A stretch of 64,000 nt of DNA, taken from Lacticigenium naphthae DSM 19658 (GTDB lineage Bacteria; Bacillota; Bacilli; Lactobacillales; Carnobacteriaceae_A). The stretch is taken from NCBI RefSeq assembly GCF_000425865.1, contig NZ_AUEG01000002.1:124001-188000 (forward strand), given 5' to 3'. The notes below the pieces were generated by a model. It was not told the origin of the DNA, made no database searches, and worked only from the letters and a program-made list of their open reading frames with translations. The position numbers and the translations under genes are program-made. Below are positions 36,624-46,420 of this stretch, one piece after another. Every line of letters starts with the position of its first letter. Within the stretch, counting starts at the first letter, position 1.

Positions 36624-38012
36624 TTATTTTCCTAAACAGAATTGACTGAAGAGTTGCGTGATCAGTTCATCCTGGACGCTGTCCCCCGTGATTTCACCGA
36701 GATAGTCCCAAGCTCGAGTCATATCGATTTGAACTAAATCGACTGGCATGCCACTTTCGATGCCGTCAATGACTTCTTCCAAAGCTGTTTCGGCGTCTTG
36801 TAATAGGGCAATATGCCGAATATTGGAAACATACGTCGCGTCTTTTTCACCTGTTTGACCGGAGAAAAATAAATCGGCGAGTTTGTTTTCGAGTTCGTCT
36901 AACCCTGCCTGGGTAACGATAGACGTTTGGATGATACTTTCTTTGTCTACTAAACCTTCAAGCTCCGGTATGTCTACTTGTGTTTCTAAATCCATCTTAT
37001 TTAATATAATGATGCGGTTGTGGTCTTCAGTGACTTTGATCAATTTTCTATCTTCCTCAGTGAGCGGCTCACTTTGATTGAACACCAGAAGGATCAGATC
37101 GGCATCGGCCAATGCCTTGCGGCTTCTTTCGACACCAATTTTCTCAACGATATCTTCCGTATCCCGAATTCCAGCTGTATCGATCAACCGTAGCGGGACA
37201 CCTTTCACGCTGACATAATCTTCGATGACATCGCGTGTCGTCCCTGCAACTTCTGTCACGATCGCTTTTTCTTCTTTTAATAAGACATTCAGCAAACTGG
37301 ATTTCCCTACATTCGGTCGCCCAATGATCGCCGTAGCCAAGCCTTCTCTTAATATTTTTCCTTGACTAGCTGTGTCCAATAGTTGGCGAACTTGTTCTTT
37401 CACTTCTTTAGCTTTTTCAACTAAGATCTTGCTCGTCATCTCTTCGACGTCATCGTATTCAGGGTAATCGATATTCACTTCCACTTGAGCGAGGGTGAGT
37501 AATATTTCTTGGCGAAGATTCTTGATCAAGTTGGATAGATTCCCGTCGAGTTGTGTGACAGCCATGTGCATCGCTTTATCCGTTTTAGCACGAATGACAT
37601 CCATAACGGCTTCAGCCTGAGACAAATCGATCCGTCCATTCAAAAAAGCTCGTTTTGTAAATTCACCCGGCTCTGCTAAGCGGCCCCCAAACTGCAATAC
37701 TGTTTGCAGTACTTTGTTGGTTGCCATTACGCCCCCATGGGTGTTGATCTCAACAATATCTTCTCGCGTGTAAGTTTTGGGTGCTCTCATTACTGTTACC
37801 ATGACTTCATCGATCTTTGTATTTGTTTTGGGATTCACAATATTTCCATAATGAATGGTATGCGACACTTGTTCGCTTATTTTTTTGTTTCCGAGTTGAT
37901 ACACTTTATCCGCAATCTCTAAGGCTTCATCGCCACTGATCCGAACGATCCCAATTCCGCCTTCTCCAGGAGGGGTAGAAATCGCCGCAATCGTATCAAA
38001 TTCAATTGACAT
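36624..38012 (-). CDS. mnmE: tRNA modification GTPase MnmE
   Basis: This 462-residue protein is MnmE/TrmE: N-terminal folate-binding domain ([16 protein letters not shown]), a helical domain, and an inserted G domain with [15 protein letters not shown] (P-loop, about 231-245), [13 protein letters not shown] and NKMD. It ends in the conserved FCLGK, where the cysteine is needed for modification. It works with MnmG. The leader holds an attenuator-like terminator. GAAGGAGG precedes the ATG. Confidence 0.97.
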   Translation of the reverse strand: MSIEFDTIAAISTPPGEGGIGIVRISGDEALEIADKVYQLGNKKISEQVSHTIHYGNIVNPKTNTKIDEVMVTVMRAPKTYTREDIVEINTHGGVMATNKVLQTVLQFGGRLAEPGEFTKRAFLNGRIDLSQAEAVMDVIRAKTDKAMHMAVTQLDGNLSNLIKNLRQEILLTLAQVEVNIDYPEYDDVEEMTSKILVEKAKEVKEQVRQLLDTASQGKILREGLATAIIGRPNVGKSSLLNVLLKEEKAIVTEVAGTTRDVIEDYVSVKGVPLRLIDTAGIRDTEDIVEKIGVERSRKALADADLILLVFNQSEPLTEEDRKLIKVTEDHNRIIILNKMDLETQVDIPELEGLVDKESIIQTSIVTQAGLDELENKLADLFFSGQTGEKDATYVSNIRHIALLQDAETALEEVIDGIESGMPVDLVQIDMTRAWDYLGEITGDSVQDELITQLFSQFCLGK

Positions 38013-38038
38013 ATAGGTTCCTCCTTCATTTTATCCAC

Positions 38039-38110
38039 AAAAAAAAGCGCCTGGTCCACCCTTTGAACAAACAGATAGCCTGTTTTCCGTTCATTGGGCA
38101 GAAAAGCACT
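38039..38110 (-). terminator. Attenuator-like terminator in the mnmE leader
   Basis: The minus-strand RNA folds AAGUGC...GCCC...UGAAC with GUUCA...GGGU...GCGCUU, a long interrupted stem directly followed by UUUUUUUU. It ends only about 27 bases before the mnmE start and lies downstream of a strong promoter, so most transcripts would need to read through it. Confidence 0.7.
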
Positions 38111-38178
38111 TTCACTACTTTACTACAGTAAATTATATCTTTATTCTATCTTATCTTGGGAAACTTCATTCACTGAAA

Positions 38179-38207
38179 ATCATATAGCGAAACGAGCTGG
38201 ATGTCAA
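38179..38207 (-). promoter_or_regulatory. Strong promoter of mnmE-mnmG
   Basis: On the minus strand TTGACA (38207-38202) and TATGAT (38184-38179) are separated by 17 bp. The start near 38172 gives a leader of about 160 nt containing the attenuator-like terminator. Confidence 0.8.
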
Positions 38208-38357
38208 CTCTTTTACTTATTTATTGTCAGAAAATTTGAACGATTTTTGACAACCCTTCCTCTATTCGATAGACTTCTTTGATTACTATGGTAAACTATT
38301 GAAAGAATCGATACAATAAAAGTGTAGTAAGATAATTGAAAGAAAGAGGATCAAGAA

Positions 38358-39080
38358 ATGAGTAAATTCAATGAAATATTCTATGATATCGAATCGGCTA
38401 TTTTGAATCAGGAATACCTTCCTGGTGATCTTCTACCGAGTGAAAATGCATTAGCGAAATACTACAACGTTTCACGTGAAACAATTCGAAAAGCCCTCAC
38501 GCTTTTATTAGAGAATGGGTTTATTCAAAAGAAACAAGGCAAAGGTTCTATTGTATTGGATACCAAACGGTACAATTTCCCCATTGCTGGCCTGACAAGT
38601 TACAAAGAATTGCAACAATCTCAACACATGTCTAGTGAAACGGAAGTATTGACGAATGAACGGTGCACGATCCCCGAAAAAATCGCTTCTATTTTAACTA
38701 TTCCACCCGACACGCCCGTCCATTACATCATGCGCTTAAGAAAAGTAGATGGAGAAGGCGTTATCTTGGATAAAGACTATTTGCTAACTTCCGTCATTCC
38801 CGAGATGCCTACAGCAGAAGCAGAAAATTCATTGTACGATTATATTGAAAATACAATGAAATTAAAAATCGGCTATGCACGCAAAGAGTTTACTGTTGAG
38901 TCCGCCACAAAAGAAGACAGAGAGTTTCTCGCTTTACATGGTGATACACATGTGGTCGTCACCAGAAGCGATGTCCATTTAGAAGATACGACTTTATTCC
39001 AGTATACTGAATCGCGTCACCGCCTCGACAAATTTAAATTTGTCGATTTCGCCCGTCGTAGAGGACCTGTGCAGTATTAA
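38358..39080 (+). CDS. treR: Trehalose operon repressor TreR (GntR family)
   Basis: This 240-residue regulator has a GntR winged helix-turn-helix at the N-terminus (LLPSENALAKYYNVSRETIR, about 27-46) and a UTRA ligand domain. FPIAGLTSYKELQQSQ at the domain junction and the C-terminal DKFKFVDFARRR are typical of TreR, which senses trehalose-6-phosphate. The likely target is the palindrome upstream of treP, about 9 kb away. It has GAGG before the ATG and a terminator after it. Confidence 0.87.
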   Translation: MSKFNEIFYDIESAILNQEYLPGDLLPSENALAKYYNVSRETIRKALTLLLENGFIQKKQGKGSIVLDTKRYNFPIAGLTSYKELQQSQHMSSETEVLTNERCTIPEKIASILTIPPDTPVHYIMRLRKVDGEGVILDKDYLLTSVIPEMPTAEAENSLYDYIENTMKLKIGYARKEFTVESATKEDREFLALHGDTHVVVTRSDVHLEDTTLFQYTESRHRLDKFKFVDFARRRGPVQY

Positions 39081-39087
39081 GAAGTTT

Positions 39088-39125
39088 AAAAAGACCAGAG
39101 AAACTTTCTTCTCTGGTCTTTTTTA
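39088..39125 (+). terminator. Terminator after treR
   Basis: AAGACCAGAGAA pairs with TTCTCTGGTCTT and is followed by TTTT. Confidence 0.88.
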
Positions 39126-39199
39126 GATTCTCTACATTCTCTTACACACTGAAACAAGAGAATGACACTCTACAAATCAGATGGTTAACTATTCGTTTA

Positions 39200-39916
39200 T
39201 TAATTGTCTTTTTTTATATCGATCACGTTGTAACTACGCGTATCAAAGCGATTACGGCTCTTCGAATACTCCATCGGCCTTCCATCTTTCAAATAGACCA
39301 CTTGTTCAACCTCTAGTACAGGATCACCTTCCCGGCAGTTTAAATACAGAAGATCATATTCCTTTGGCTTGTCCGCATGGATCTGGCGAAAAGCTCCACC
39401 AAATTCTAGGCCTAACTCGCCTTTTATATATGCATATATAGAAGACTCTGCATGTTTCCGAGACAACCCTGGGACTAATTTTGCAGGCATATATGTTTCT
39501 TCCAGTATGAGTAAATCGTCGTCTACACTTCTTTGACGCACAATCTTATAAACCGGTTCATTTTCTTCGATCATTAACTTCTTTTGGATCAAAGGCGTAG
39601 GGAACTCAACAGCAAATTCAATTGATTTGGACACTAGCTTGCGTCCTTTCATTTGAGTAGATAACCCGTCATATTCATCCACAGCCGAATCGCGCTCATT
39701 TCTCAGAGCCGTTTTAGTAACAAAGGTTCCTGCTCCTCTTTGACGGTATATGAGTCCTTCCATTGCTAAAATATCTAAAGCTTTTTTTATCGTCATCCGG
39801 CTCACACCAAACGCTCTTGCTAAAGAATTTTGATCAGGGATCATAGAATCTATCGGGTATTCTCCAGAGTAAATACGCTCCCGAACTTTATTTGATATTT
39901 CTTCATACTTAGCCAT
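39200..39916 (-). CDS. GntR-family (UTRA) regulator, probable beta-glucoside regulator
   Basis: This 238-residue protein has the GntR helix-turn-helix (SMIPDQNSLARAFGVSRMTI, about 23-42) and a UTRA domain with YAYIKGELGLEFGGA. It is a second, distinct member near treR. It lies beside the PTS IIC gene and the GH1 enzyme, separated from them by the IS30 element, so control of that operon by a phosphorylated beta-glucoside is likely but inferred. AGAGGG precedes the ATG. Confidence 0.8.
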   Translation of the reverse strand: MAKYEEISNKVRERIYSGEYPIDSMIPDQNSLARAFGVSRMTIKKALDILAMEGLIYRQRGAGTFVTKTALRNERDSAVDEYDGLSTQMKGRKLVSKSIEFAVEFPTPLIQKKLMIEENEPVYKIVRQRSVDDDLLILEETYMPAKLVPGLSRKHAESSIYAYIKGELGLEFGGAFRQIHADKPKEYDLLYLNCREGDPVLEVEQVVYLKDGRPMEYSKSRNRFDTRSYNVIDIKKDN

Positions 39917-40022
39917 ATGATTCCCTCTCTCTTCTTTTATGCATATTTCTTCTAGTTTATCGAAATTTGTCTAAAAATAATAGTCTTTTTTGCTTCATAC
40001 ACGTGTTTCTTTATGTAGGTGT

Positions 40023-41262
40023 GTTGTAAAATGAATTGCAACACTCAGTAATTTCTAAAAATACAAAAAGACATGAAGATTCGTTATACTTAAATCACCA
40101 CAAAATAAGCAAAGGAGAATCTTCATGTCCACAGGTAATTATAACACAAATCAGACTCGATCATTTACTCATTTAGATTTTAAAGAAAGACAGCTGATAG
40201 AAAAATGGTTAAATGAAGATGTTAATAAAGCAGAGATAGGCAGACGCCTTGGGCGTAACCGTTCCACAATTCATAGAGAAATCAATCGAGGAAAAGTAGA
40301 ACAAATCAAACAGATCAATGGCTATAATAAGAAAGTCACTGTGTACTATTCAGATTCCGGTCAATCTATTTATGAAAAACGACGAGCAAAGAGTGTCCGC
40401 AAAAAGATTGTTTCTTTCTCGAGCGCTTTCTTCTCTGCGCTGGAAGATGCCTTCACAAAAGGGTGGTTTAAAGGGAAACAGCGTCTCTACAACATAAAGA
40501 CATTCATAGCCCTTTATAGAAAAAAGCATCCTGTAGAGAATATACCAACGTTTAAAACCGTCTATTCTTATATACGTCAAGGTCTTTTGTCTATCAAACC
40601 ACATGACTTACCTGTCATGTATCGTCTGAAACCAAGAAAAAACCAACATAGTAACCCTAAGGGCAAAAACAAAAGAATCCTAGGTGCCAGTATCACCGAT
40701 CGTCCAGAGGACGTATTATCAAGAGAAACATTTGGACACTGGGAAGCTGATCTGGTTAAAGGGAAGAAAACGAAAAATGAACCGGCAATCATTACCTTGG
40801 TGGAGAGAAAAACACGCTATGCCATTACTAAGAAAATCAGCGACTATAAAAGTCAAACGGTTAAAAATGCCTTTGAAGAGATTCTAGCAGATAACCCTAA
40901 CCTATTTGCTTCAATAACTTTTGATAATGGTTCTGAATTCTCCTTAATGTCTGAACTCAATACAGACGTATATTTTTGTCATGCCTACGCATCCTGGGAA
41001 CGGGGCTCAAACGAAAACTTCAATAAACTGTTGAGGGAATTCATCCCTAAAGGAAAATCCATCCATCTTTTTTCAGAAATGGATATCGATCAAGCCGCTC
41101 AGGCAATCAATAAAAGGATTAGAGAAGTGATAGGGCTACGTTCATCAGAAGAGTATTTTCAACAATGCAGTATTTAAAATTTTTCTTCCCCTAGGGGAAG
41201 AAGTAAAGAGATTTAAGTTCATCGAATCATGTAACAGAAAGTGTTGCATTTAACTTTACAAC
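40023..41262 (+). mobile_element. Complete IS30-family insertion sequence (about 1.24 kb)
   Basis: The imperfect 23-bp terminal repeats start GTTGTAAA and end TGCAACACT (left 40023-40045, right 41240-41262, three mismatches). They bracket one intact transposase gene. A 20-bp perfect palindrome (41183-41202) follows the transposase stop. A 13-bp direct repeat GTTTCTTTATGTA lies 5 bp outside each end (40005-40017 and 41268-41280), much longer than the 2-4 bp target duplications usual for IS30. It separates the GntR regulator from the bgl genes. Confidence 0.85.
40125..41177 (+). CDS. IS30-family transposase
   Basis: This 350-residue transposase has the N-terminal helix-turn-helix typical of IS30 (FKERQLIEKWLNEDVNKAEI then GRRLGRNRSTIHREINRG, about 18-54) and a complete DDE domain: GHWEADLVKGKK, ITFDNGSEF and the E region GSNENFNKLLREFIPKG. 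The length and all three catalytic segments are intact, so it could be active. AAAGGAG precedes the ATG. Confidence 0.95.
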   Translation: MSTGNYNTNQTRSFTHLDFKERQLIEKWLNEDVNKAEIGRRLGRNRSTIHREINRGKVEQIKQINGYNKKVTVYYSDSGQSIYEKRRAKSVRKKIVSFSSAFFSALEDAFTKGWFKGKQRLYNIKTFIALYRKKHPVENIPTFKTVYSYIRQGLLSIKPHDLPVMYRLKPRKNQHSNPKGKNKRILGASITDRPEDVLSRETFGHWEADLVKGKKTKNEPAIITLVERKTRYAITKKISDYKSQTVKNAFEEILADNPNLFASITFDNGSEFSLMSELNTDVYFCHAYASWERGSNENFNKLLREFIPKGKSIHLFSEMDIDQAAQAINKRIREVIGLRSSEEYFQQCSI

Positions 41263-41283
41263 TCAAGGTTTCTTTATGTATAT

Positions 41284-41322
41284 AGAAAAAGGATCTGAGA
41301 AGTATACTCAAATCCTTTTACT
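41284..41322 (-). terminator. Terminator of the beta-glucoside PTS operon
   Basis: AAAAGGATTTGAG and CTCAGATCCTTTT pair on the minus strand around TATACTT and are followed by TCTAT. Confidence 0.7.
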
Positions 41323-41339
41323 TTTTATATCATAATTTT

Positions 41340-42641
41340 TTATTCAGTTTCTGCAACCGTAGATGATACAGCAATATCATCACGTAAATTTGCTTTATCT
41401 AAAGCTTTCAAGAATGGGAACCAGATAATTCCAACTATCACTACATCGATCAATTGCAATACTCCACCCATCAGTGAGTTAGTTGCTAGCGCTCCATTAA
41501 AGAATAATGGCATGGTCCATGGCACAGCTACTCCTGTTGGAATCGGGAAAATTCCTGCAGACATCATAGCATAGTTGAAACTAGTAACCGCAATGGGTGC
41601 TAGTACCCACGGAATCAAAATTGTCGCATTTAAGACAATCGGCATACCAAACGTTACAGGTTCATTCACGTTAAATAGACCGGGAGCTAAAGCTAAACGA
41701 CCAACATCTTTTAATTGACGACTCTTCATGACAAAGGCCATCATGATAACAACGATCAGTGTCATACCCGATCCACCCATACCAACTGTATAGATTTCTA
41801 TAAATGGTTTGGTAACGATATGTGGCAATGTTTCTCCAGCTTCAAAAGCTTCGAGGTTATCAAGCATCAATGTATTCCAAATTGGATCCATAACAGAGTT
41901 TACGATAACTTGACCGTGCAACCCAAAGAACCAAAGAATTTGAACAAAGAAGATTGCAACTAATGTTGCAGGTAATCCACTACCCAAAGCTGTTAAAGGT
42001 TGTTGAACAGTTGTAAAAATCAAATCATGTAAATTTGTATTCATTACAGCATTCACAAAGGCATTCAATAAAGTAAAGGAACCCAATGTAATAATTGCAG
42101 GGATAACAGCTGAGAATGAACGAGCAACCGCACTTGGAACTTGTTCTGGCATTTTGATCGTTAAGCCGCTCTTCGTTAGACGAACATATATTTCAGCAGC
42201 AATAAACGAAGCAATCATGGCCACGAACATTCCTTGCGCACCTAACCGCGCTGTTGTCAGTACGCCCCCTATTTCTTCACCAGCTTCTGTAAACATGGTA
42301 AAAGGGGTCACGATAAGGAAAGAAGACAATGCTATAGCTCCACCAAATACAGGATCTTCTTTATATGATTGACTCAAATAATACCCTATACCAAAACTGA
42401 CAAAAATTGCCATAATAGACATCGTTGCATTTTGACCATTTCCAAAGAGCGAACCCAACGTTCCCTTTAACTCGTCACTAAAGAATGGAAGGTTATTGAT
42501 TACAACGATCAATGATCCAAACATTGTCAGTGGAAAAGCTAACATAAAGGCATCACGAATGACAAGCAAATAACGATTTTGACCTAATTTCCCGGCAACA
42601 GGAAGTAATTTTTCACTAATACTATCAATTAATTTATTCAT
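41340..42641 (-). CDS. PTS lactose/cellobiose-type transporter subunit IIC
   Basis: This 433-residue permease has about 10 transmembrane helices and the IIC features FGLHGQVIVNSVMDPIWNT and GLFNVNEPVTFGMPIVLN, with the conserved NEP substrate region. It belongs to the Lac family (CelB-like), which imports and phosphorylates beta-glucosides. No matching IIA or IIB gene lies in the window, so it must share those subunits with another locus. The GH1 gene is 66 bp upstream. Confidence 0.9.
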   Translation of the reverse strand: MNKLIDSISEKLLPVAGKLGQNRYLLVIRDAFMLAFPLTMFGSLIVVINNLPFFSDELKGTLGSLFGNGQNATMSIMAIFVSFGIGYYLSQSYKEDPVFGGAIALSSFLIVTPFTMFTEAGEEIGGVLTTARLGAQGMFVAMIASFIAAEIYVRLTKSGLTIKMPEQVPSAVARSFSAVIPAIITLGSFTLLNAFVNAVMNTNLHDLIFTTVQQPLTALGSGLPATLVAIFFVQILWFFGLHGQVIVNSVMDPIWNTLMLDNLEAFEAGETLPHIVTKPFIEIYTVGMGGSGMTLIVVIMMAFVMKSRQLKDVGRLALAPGLFNVNEPVTFGMPIVLNATILIPWVLAPIAVTSFNYAMMSAGIFPIPTGVAVPWTMPLFFNGALATNSLMGGVLQLIDVVIVGIIWFPFLKALDKANLRDDIAVSSTVAETE

Positions 42642-42707
42642 GTATGTTTCTCCTTTTCTCTATCTCTCAATATGGAACAACTACAGTATTCTTACATTAT
42701 TACAATT

Positions 42708-44105
42708 TTATTCTTCATCAAAACCATTTTCATCAGAAACTTCTTTGAACCAATGACCACTCTTCTTAATCGTGCGAGCACCTTCATTATCTAAATCTAC
42801 AGAAATAAATCCATAGCGGTTCTTATAAGCATTCGTCCAAGACCAATTATCCATGCAAGTCCACATATGATATCCTTTTACGTCGCTACCTTCTTGAATT
42901 GCTTGATGAACATATTTTAGATGGTCTTTCACAAATTCGATTCGATAATCATCTTCGATTACACCATCTTTGTTAATGAACCGTTCTTCGCCTTCAACAC
43001 CCATTCCGTTTTCAGAAATGTAACAAGGGATATTCCCGTAATCTTCTTTTAAATTTATGAGTAAATCATAGATTCCTTTTTCATAAATTTCCCATCCACG
43101 ATAAGGATTCATTTTACGTCCAGGCATTTCAAAATTATCAAAATAATCATCTGGCATTGGCCCTGTAGCTGCTTTCACCTTGGATTCTTTGGCTTTGATT
43201 CTGCGTGGCTGGTAATAATTTACTCCTAAAAGGTCCACTGTATTTTCTTTTATAATAGCTAAATCACCATCTTTTACTTCAGGTAAATGGTTGATATTTT
43301 TTAATAAATCAATTAAATCAGCAGGAAATTCTCCTTTGACAGCAGGATCTAAGAATGAACGATTGAAGAATGCATCCGCAATTTCAGCTGCTTTGACATC
43401 CTCTGGATTATTTTCGTCACGAGGATAACTTGGCGTTAAATTAACGATAATTCCGATTTCTCCATCTAGGTTCATTCTCTTATAAGCGGCAATAGCTTTT
43501 GCACTGGCCAGTGCTTCATGATAAGCAACTTGAACCGCTTTTTTCATATTCACTTCTTCAGGGTAGTGGAATTGATATAAATATCCACCTTCTACCGGTA
43601 CGATCGGTTCATTGTGTGTAAACCATTTATTTACACGATCTCCAAATAATTCAAAACATGTCTTTGCATATATTTCATAGGCATCTACTGTTTCTCTATT
43701 ATTCCATCCACCTTTTTCCTGAAGAGCCATTGGCATATCAAAATGATATAAATTTATAAACGGTTCGATACCGTTTTCAATTAATTCGTTAATATACTCA
43801 TTATAAAAAGCAACTGCCTCTTGATTGACCTCTCCCACCCCATTTGGAATCAGACGACTCCACTGGATAGATGTTCTAAATGAATTGTGTCCGGTTTCTT
43901 TCATTAGTGCTATATCTTCTTTGTAGCGTTTATAAACATATGAAGCGTTATCCGGTCCTATTTGATTAAAGAATCGTTCGGGTTCTTGATCGTACCAATG
44001 ATCCCATAAGCTTTGACCTTTTTTATCGCCTTCAAAAGTACCTTCTGTCTGTGGTCCACTAGCGGCTGACCCCCACCAAAAGTCTTTTGGAAAAGTATAC
44101 TTCAT
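42708..44105 (-). CDS. 6-phospho-beta-glucosidase (GH1)
   Basis: This 465-residue GH1 enzyme begins MKYTFPKDFWWGSAASGPQT. The acid/base motif is WFTHNEPIVPVEGGYL (Glu in NEP) and the nucleophile motif CYISENGMGVEGEERF (E in ENGMG), about residue 360. It hydrolyses phosphorylated beta-glucosides delivered by the adjacent PTS. The ATG at 44105 is chosen over an upstream in-frame start at 44144 because AAAGGAGG is 5-6 bases before it. Confidence 0.93.
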   Translation of the reverse strand: MKYTFPKDFWWGSAASGPQTEGTFEGDKKGQSLWDHWYDQEPERFFNQIGPDNASYVYKRYKEDIALMKETGHNSFRTSIQWSRLIPNGVGEVNQEAVAFYNEYINELIENGIEPFINLYHFDMPMALQEKGGWNNRETVDAYEIYAKTCFELFGDRVNKWFTHNEPIVPVEGGYLYQFHYPEEVNMKKAVQVAYHEALASAKAIAAYKRMNLDGEIGIIVNLTPSYPRDENNPEDVKAAEIADAFFNRSFLDPAVKGEFPADLIDLLKNINHLPEVKDGDLAIIKENTVDLLGVNYYQPRRIKAKESKVKAATGPMPDDYFDNFEMPGRKMNPYRGWEIYEKGIYDLLINLKEDYGNIPCYISENGMGVEGEERFINKDGVIEDDYRIEFVKDHLKYVHQAIQEGSDVKGYHMWTCMDNWSWTNAYKNRYGFISVDLDNEGARTIKKSGHWFKEVSDENGFDEE

Positions 44106-44149
44106 AGTAGCCTCCTTTAATTTAAATGTATAGTCTTTTAACATAAAAG

Positions 44150-44178
44150 AGTATACAACGAATTGGAATCGCTCGCAA
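44150..44178 (-). promoter_or_regulatory. Promoter of the beta-glucoside operon
   Basis: On the minus strand TTGCGA (44178-44173) and TATACT (44155-44150) are separated by 17 bp, giving a leader of about 40 nt before the GH1 start. Confidence 0.75.
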
Positions 44179-44730
44179 GTCTTTTTTTTGAAATTTTTCT
44201 GCCGGTTGATCTGCTTTTTAGAATTCTTATGAAACCCCCATTAACTGCCAGAGTCACTCTTCGCTCGCGTTCAATGGTTTGCGCAACACTCGCTTGCCTT
44301 TTTACGCCCAGTAAAATCAGTTACGCTTCAGGAATGAAAAGAAGTGAACGCACCTACAGTCAATTAGCACCTAACCTTAATGGTCTGAAAAAAATGAGTA
44401 CAGAGGGATAGAAAGTGATGTAATTTAAGTAGAATCAAAAAAAGAATCCCTTGTGTAAAAGATTCCGGATACATGATTCTATTAATTTTACGATTTTAGT
44501 TTTTTGAATTCTTTGATATAGGTAAGCCATGGTATTCTTTCGTTCATCGTAGATTCTCTTTTTTACTTTTGGCTCGAATTTTACAAAATCCTCATTTTAT
44601 TACCCAACTAATTGTAAGCTACCCATTATCTCAAACTGAAAATTTATACATATATATATGAGAAATGAATAATAAAATTACCGAGATTATATTAAGATTT
44701 TGTCACTCTTGCCGATAATACTTATATGTA
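44179..44730. other. Intergenic stretch with no supported gene
   Basis: The first part (44179-44411) is GC-richer than its surroundings and holds an 83-codon plus-strand open frame starting at 44163, before the -35 box of the opposite promoter. It has no ribosome site and I do not recognise the product. From about 44412 the DNA becomes markedly AT-rich. A weak hairpin followed by T's on the minus strand lies near 44440-44470. Confidence 0.5.
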
Positions 44731-44990
44731 AAAGATTAACAACATATTTAAATAGTTTAGATTAAAAAAACTCAATAAATAAAATTGCAGAACCAATTAA
44801 TAATACTGCTAATCACACAAATTGACTTGTGTGAAGTATATCAATAAAAACTTCTAGAGTTAGTGAACAAGAAAAGGGGTTTGCATTTGTATCAGATGAA
44901 GTAAATGCTGTTGATAAAAATGTGTTGCTTTTAAATATACGAAGTAACAAATATATATATAGTTGTATCGGAATAAATTAAAATAGGTAA
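44731..44990 (+). pseudogene. Remnant of a methyl-accepting chemotaxis protein signalling domain
   Basis: In one frame the plus strand reads SINKIAEPINNTANHTN, a stop, LV, a stop, then SISIKTSRVSEQEKGFAFVS and DEVNAV. This aligns without gaps to the highly conserved MCP hairpin tip (INSIADQTNLLALNASIEAA, RAGEQGKGFAVVADEV). The two stops (TGA at about 44824 and 44833) replace leucine codons of the model. No start, membrane part or cheA/cheY gene is nearby. The organism has therefore lost, or carries a relic of, a chemotaxis receptor. Confidence 0.75.
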
Positions 44991-45026
44991 CATTATATTA
45001 ATTTTACTAACTAAGGAGGAATATAA

Positions 45027-45998
45027 TTGAATAATCAGGTTCCTGAAAAAATTACACCAAAGAGAGCCCAGATGAATACCATTAGAAAGTATGAACTGTT
45101 GCCAGAGAAGAAGTATAGACTAAAATTGTTTTTTTTGTTAATTATAGACGCATTAATAATATTTACTTACAGGAATTTAAAGCTAGAAGGTTCAGCCAGC
45201 GTACCTATTGATATAAATATTAGTGAGATAAGTAATATTATTATAGCTGTAGTTATCTATACTATGCTTTTTATAGGATTTTTTATTGCGTATTGCATTG
45301 TAAGGAATATATCTAAGATATTAAAAGGTGTCCTCGGTGGTGTAAAGTTTATAATTAATATGTTAAATCCATTTTATTCTGGAGGTAGAACTTATAAAAG
45401 TAAAAATGGGAAAAATTATAAAAAATATCTGCAGGAAGAAACGGAACGGGAAAAAAAACAAGGGAAATCTGAACCATTCTTATATTTTAGGGAAACCTTT
45501 ATAGGTAAGAATTTTAGAGGATATCTACTTCTACTGCATGTGTTGTTCTATCTTGAATTTTTAACGACGGCAACATCTGCGGACATTTTTCGCTCGTTTA
45601 ATATATATAGCATACAATTTATAGTAACTTTCATACTGTATGTTTTATTATCAAAAGAACCTGTTAGAACTAAAAAGATATCCGAAATGCATTTGAAAAA
45701 GGCTTTTAAGTATTACTGTGGTCCCAATGAAGAACCTTTAAGTGACTCAGAAAAAGAGACATTTGATGAAAACTTTAAAGTAAGTATTAATAGACGGTCT
45801 TCCCATAAAAAAGGGTATTTTAAAAGCGGAATTTATCATAACCAAGAGTTCCACTATACAGTGCACGTACATGTATTAGATTTAAAATTAGGATTTCGTT
45901 ACCTTCTTATTTATACAAGTAACAGCAATTACGAATACTGGGATATGTCTAAAGGTATAGAAATACTTACTCAAAAAGGCGTATATACGTATGATTAG
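45027..45998 (+). CDS. Orphan multi-pass membrane protein of unknown function
   Basis: This 323-residue protein is not one I recognise. It has four likely transmembrane helices: LKLFFLLIIDALIIFTY (about 33-49), IIIAVVIYTMLFIGFFIAYC (70-89), GYLLLLHVLFYLEFLTTA (about 163-180) and FIVTFILYVLL (about 196-206). A Lys/Glu-rich cytoplasmic stretch lies between helices 2 and 3 and a soluble C-terminal domain of about 110 residues ends the protein. The TTG start follows AGGAGGA. It is much more AT-rich than the flanking genes and sits between an MCP relic and an IS21-like end, so it was probably acquired horizontally. Confidence 0.7.
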   Translation: MNNQVPEKITPKRAQMNTIRKYELLPEKKYRLKLFFLLIIDALIIFTYRNLKLEGSASVPIDINISEISNIIIAVVIYTMLFIGFFIAYCIVRNISKILKGVLGGVKFIINMLNPFYSGGRTYKSKNGKNYKKYLQEETEREKKQGKSEPFLYFRETFIGKNFRGYLLLLHVLFYLEFLTTATSADIFRSFNIYSIQFIVTFILYVLLSKEPVRTKKISEMHLKKAFKYYCGPNEEPLSDSEKETFDENFKVSINRRSSHKKGYFKSGIYHNQEFHYTVHVHVLDLKLGFRYLLIYTSNSNYEYWDMSKGIEILTQKGVYTYD

Positions 45999-46420
45999 GG
46001 AAGAAAAAAGCGTGAACTTTAGACGATATATTATTTAAAAATAATCTAATTAAACATTAGAACTATATGTCGTTAAGTATAAATTTTTAATAGAATCAAT
46101 TTTGTCAAAATCTAACATATGACAAACTTGTTAAAACAATTATAGAAATTGATACGATTAAGCAGAGTAAGTTTCACACTTTGTCTTTTTTGTTTTGATT
46201 TTTTATATTTCCATAATATTTAAAATAAAGTGGCCACCAAACAAATTATCAGGTCAACATTTAATCAATTATAATACTTCAGTACTTAAATCTCATTCTT
46301 CCATCTGTTCACTACAAAAATCAGCATAATACAGACCACTATAAGTAGGTTAAATTATCTTCTAATAAATGTCGCCTTTCCCGCTCTTTACCGACATTCA
46401 TTTGCTTGGATTTATTGTAA
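45999..46420. other. AT-rich gene-free stretch
   Basis: No open reading frame with a ribosome site and no clear terminator was found after the membrane protein gene. A short minus-strand frame near 46403-46342 (start MNVGKERERRHLLEDNLTYL, then stop) follows the IS21-like end and may be the broken start of a transposase. Confidence 0.4.

Noticed and set aside
44163-44411. 83-codon open frame in GC-richer DNA upstream of the beta-glucoside promoter
   Set aside because: It overlaps the opposite promoter, lacks a ribosome site and the translation was not recognised. It may be a gene fragment but this cannot be supported.
44814-44833. CACACAA-N6-TTGTGTG palindrome as an operator
   Set aside because: It lies inside the chemotaxis-receptor relic and there is no promoter or gene start that it could control.
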